Assembly: GCA_014534425.1 (NCBI GenBank)
Contig: JACVRN010000015.1
Location: forward strand, 1 to 64,000
DNA from: Pyrinomonadaceae bacterium
Lineage (GTDB): Bacteria > Acidobacteriota > Blastocatellia > Pyrinomonadales > Pyrinomonadaceae
Direction of reading: 5' to 3'
DNA length: 64,000 bases
In this document: positions 61,366 to 64,000 of the stretch, in pieces
Position numbering within the stretch: position 1 is the stretch's first letter
Layout of the letters: every line of letters begins with the position of its first letter
Made by a program: the position numbers and the translations under genes
The notes under the pieces: model-generated
The model's input: only the letters and a program-made list of their open reading frames with translations
The model's database searches: none
What the model was told of the DNA's origin: nothing

Positions 61366-61385
61366 GTATCATTAGAAGGAAACCG

Positions 61386-62543
61386 TTGCCGGATAATTCC
61401 ATCAACCCGCAGGAAGAGTTGCTTGAGTCCGTGCTTGAGGCGGCGCGGCCCCTTCTGTTTCGCGCAAACGCCTTTCGTCTTCTCGGACTCCACGTCTTTG
61501 CGACGGAGCCGGAGATTAAGAAGGAGTCGGACAAGGCGCGCATGATGGGAAAGTTCGGCGGGCGCACAAAGCGTGTCGTGGGGCCTCTGCCGCTAGACCC
61601 TCCGCCGGAGAGCGCCAGCTTGCTAGAAGCCGCGCAGCGCCTGCGCGACCCGGAGCTTCGTCTCATAGACGAGTTCTTCTGGTTCTGGCCCGCAAACGCC
61701 CGCGCAGGCAACGACGAAGCGCCGCTCGCCGCCTTGATACGCAGGGACGTTGAATCGGCCACAAGGATTTGGAAGGCGCAAGAGGACGCAAAGTTGAGGG
61801 GCTTGGCCTCGCACAACCTCGCGCTGATGTTTCACACGCTGGCTTTGGACATAGAGAACGCGCGCCACGAAGACCCTCTGGCGGGCGAGTTGAAAACGGT
61901 GCAGGAGGAGTACTGGCGCAAAGGCTTGGCGGAGTGGCAATCACTGCTCTCCGACGAAGGCTTCTGGGAACTGTTCGCCGAGCGAGTCATAGAACAGCAC
62001 GACCCGCGCGTGCCCGAAAACTTCGCGGAGCGTTTTAAGGCCACGCTGCCTGCGGCGCTTCTCTTGATGACGGCGCAGCTAGCTCTGTCGGCAGCCGGGC
62101 GGGGCGCGTCCCAGGAGGCAGAGCTTTACGGTCGCATGATGAGCGAGTCGGGCTTTGGCCGCGATGCTATGGAAGAATCATGCGCTCGCGTGGTGAAGCA
62201 GGTCGACACAGAGCTTCAGGCTTTGTGCAAGACCGCCAGAAGCGAAGCTCTGGCCGAGACGACCATCGCCCACGAAGTCGCGGGCCGCCTGCTTCAGCAA
62301 TCGCGCGCGTCGCTGGATGCCATAGGCGTCATGCTGCCCGCAGACGACCCTGTGCGTAATCGACTGCGCGATGAGGTCGCGGCTGCGGCCAACGATTGTT
62401 TGATGGCTTACTGCGAAGGGATTCCTGACTGGAAGGCGGCGCTTGAGTTGGTCGGGCAGGTGCAAGCGCTGGCCGTCAGCCTCGCGGTGCGCGCCCGCAC
62501 GGAAGACCTGCGAATATTTCTGCTGCGCTTCGCTTACAGATAA
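61386..62543 (+). CDS. Unknown helical protein between GrpE-like and Hsp70 genes, J-like candidate
   Basis: LFRANAFRLLGLHVFATEPEIKKESDKARMM resembles a J-domain start but lacks HPD; non-ATG start likely. Confidence 0.45.
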   Translation: MPDNSINPQEELLESVLEAARPLLFRANAFRLLGLHVFATEPEIKKESDKARMMGKFGGRTKRVVGPLPLDPPPESASLLEAAQRLRDPELRLIDEFFWFWPANARAGNDEAPLAALIRRDVESATRIWKAQEDAKLRGLASHNLALMFHTLALDIENARHEDPLAGELKTVQEEYWRKGLAEWQSLLSDEGFWELFAERVIEQHDPRVPENFAERFKATLPAALLLMTAQLALSAAGRGASQEAELYGRMMSESGFGRDAMEESCARVVKQVDTELQALCKTARSEALAETTIAHEVAGRLLQQSRASLDAIGVMLPADDPVRNRLRDEVAAAANDCLMAYCEGIPDWKAALELVGQVQALAVSLAVRARTEDLRIFLLRFAYR

Positions 62544-62558
62544 CGGGAGAAGAAGAGC

Positions 62559-64000
62559 ATGGAGCGTATGACGATTGACTTCGGCATTGACCTTGGCACC
62601 ACCAACAGCGCCATTGCGCTCGCCAAGGGTAATAACGAGGTCGAAATCATCAAGAACAACGAAGGCTCCGAGTACACGCCGTCCGCCGTCTACATTGATA
62701 AGAATAACGCGCTCATAGTTGGCCGCCGCGCCAAAGAGAGGCTGGACGTTGAGCCGGAGAACGCGCGCTCGGAATTCAAGCTACAGATGGGCACGAACGC
62801 CGAGTACGTCTTCGCGCGAAACGGGCGGCGCATGAAGTGCGAAGAGCTTTCGGCTGAAGTCCTGAAATCACTTAAAGCGTCGGTCAAGCAACGCACGGGC
62901 GAAGACGTGAGCGCTGCTGTCATCACTGTTCCCGCCGCGTTCGAGCTTCCGCAGTGCAACGCCACGAACGCCGCCGCACAGTTGGCCGGAATCAGTTTCA
63001 GCCCGCTACTGCAAGAGCCTGTCGCAGCCGCCCTCGCCTACGGTTTCCAGACGCGCAGCAACAAAGTCTTCTGGCTGGTTTACGACCTCGGCGGCGGAAC
63101 ATTCGATGCGGCTGTCATTAATGTGCGCGGCGGAGTGATTCAGGTCGTTAACCACGCGGGCGACAATCACCTCGGCGGCAAGCTGATTGATTGGGCCATA
63201 GTGGAAAACCTGCTCATCCCCGCGCTCGTTAAGAAAGAGAAGCTGACCGATTTTCGCAGAGGGAATCCGCTCTGGGCCAAGGCCATAGCAAAGCTCAAGC
63301 AGGCTGCCGAAGAGGCAAAGATAAGCGTCTCCGCAGACGAGACTACGAACATCCAGATTGAATCTCTCTGCGAGGACGACAACGGCAAGAGGATTGATTT
63401 CGACTTCGACCTCTCGAAGTTGGACGTGGAGAAAATCGCGCGCCCCTTCATCCTGCGCTCCATAAACATCTGTCAAAAGGTTCTGGCCGAACGAAGACTT
63501 GGGCCCGCCAACGTCGAGAAGGTGCTGCTGGTGGGCGGCCCCACGCTGATGCCTTACCTGCGCGCTCAAGTCGCGGACGCTAAAGAGGGCCTCGGCATTC
63601 CTTTGGAGTACGGGCTTGACCCTTTGACCGTGGTGGCGCGCGGCGCTGCTCTCTTCGCAGGCACGCAGCGCAACGAACCCGTCATGCCCTCGACTCTTCC
63701 ACTCGGACAGTTCGCTCTTGAAATCGGTGAGTACAGCCCTGTGGGCGATGACACGGAGCCTTTCATAGGAGGCCGCGTATATAGCAGCGATGTAGATAAC
63801 CTGACGGGCTACACGATTGAGTTCATCAACAGGCACGCGTCCACGGGCTGGCGTAGCGGCAAAGTTCAGCTTGAGCCGGATGGAACTTTCATGACTACGC
63901 TCTGGGCCGAGCGCGGCAAGCAGAACGTCTTCGACATAGAGCTTCAGGATGCGACCGGCGGCGCACGCGAGATTACGCCTCGCAGCCTGCCTTACTCCTT
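62559..64000 (+). CDS. Hsp70/DnaK-like protein with non-canonical C-term (partial, runs off the window end)
   Basis: Open frame from ATG 62559 to the window end, absent from the ORF track: IDFGIDLGTTNSAIALAKG, VITVPAAFELPQCNATNAAAQLAG, WLVYDLGGGTFDAAVINV, KVLLVGGPTLMPYL. Confidence 0.92.
   Translation, partial: MERMTIDFGIDLGTTNSAIALAKGNNEVEIIKNNEGSEYTPSAVYIDKNNALIVGRRAKERLDVEPENARSEFKLQMGTNAEYVFARNGRRMKCEELSAEVLKSLKASVKQRTGEDVSAAVITVPAAFELPQCNATNAAAQLAGISFSPLLQEPVAAALAYGFQTRSNKVFWLVYDLGGGTFDAAVINVRGGVIQVVNHAGDNHLGGKLIDWAIVENLLIPALVKKEKLTDFRRGNPLWAKAIAKLKQAAEEAKISVSADETTNIQIESLCEDDNGKRIDFDFDLSKLDVEKIARPFILRSINICQKVLAERRLGPANVEKVLLVGGPTLMPYLRAQVADAKEGLGIPLEYGLDPLTVVARGAALFAGTQRNEPVMPSTLPLGQFALEIGEYSPVGDDTEPFIGGRVYSSDVDNLTGYTIEFINRHASTGWRSGKVQLEPDGTFMTTLWAERGKQNVFDIELQDATGGAREITPRSLPYS

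Noticed and set aside
1-64000. CRISPR array, transposase, integrase, phage structural genes, rRNA or tRNA
   Set aside because: Read for direct repeats with regular spacers, tRNA-like cloverleafs and mobile-element proteins; none could be supported by eye. Small tRNAs could still be missed without a covariance-model scan.

Overview
This 64 kb window looks like a single chromosomal segment. Gene style suggests an Acidobacteriota-type (Blastocatellia-like) genome, but that is inference with no marker gene to anchor it. No rRNA, tRNA, CRISPR array or transposase was recognised. Main blocks: (1) 0-7.7 kb, surface-glycan export and modification on the minus strand (MBOAT acyltransferase, methyltransferases, a methyltransferase-GT-GT fusion, Wzt/Wzm-type ABC exporter). 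(2) 8.5-18.5 kb, a polyphosphate-type locus (CHAD, Ppx/GppA-HD, SixA, two NUDIX proteins, two PPK1 paralogs, two Lys-rich-tailed proteins). (3) 18.5-35.8 kb, mixed genes: aspartyl protease, a decayed ADOP/MacB-like permease with PadR, haloperoxidase/PAP2, VWA, DUF5715-like, DAC-like protein, TPR-alpha/beta hydrolase, a candidate secreted kinase-like protein next to a secreted PTP, and an STK/ECF-sigma pair. (4) 36.0-38.5 kb, a SPASM radical SAM enzyme next to a Tat-signal WD40 protein ending in an Arg/Ser/Gly-rich tail with C-terminal ...PCGTRPGPGEVCTCNCM, a candidate unusual RiPP-like system. (5) 39-64 kb, a large signalling cluster: triple-FHA ABC transporter, TauABC-like transporter with an SBP-OmpA fusion, WD40 protein, TerY-P-type kinase/PP2C/VWA genes, FHA-GAF-cyclase, STK-WD40, STK, GrpE-like, J-like candidate, and an atypical Hsp70 running off the window end. 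Intergenic regions carry a family of modular palindromes built on AACAGGATrGACAGGAT and TTCATTG units. All product calls come from reading motifs in the supplied translations; no database search was run.
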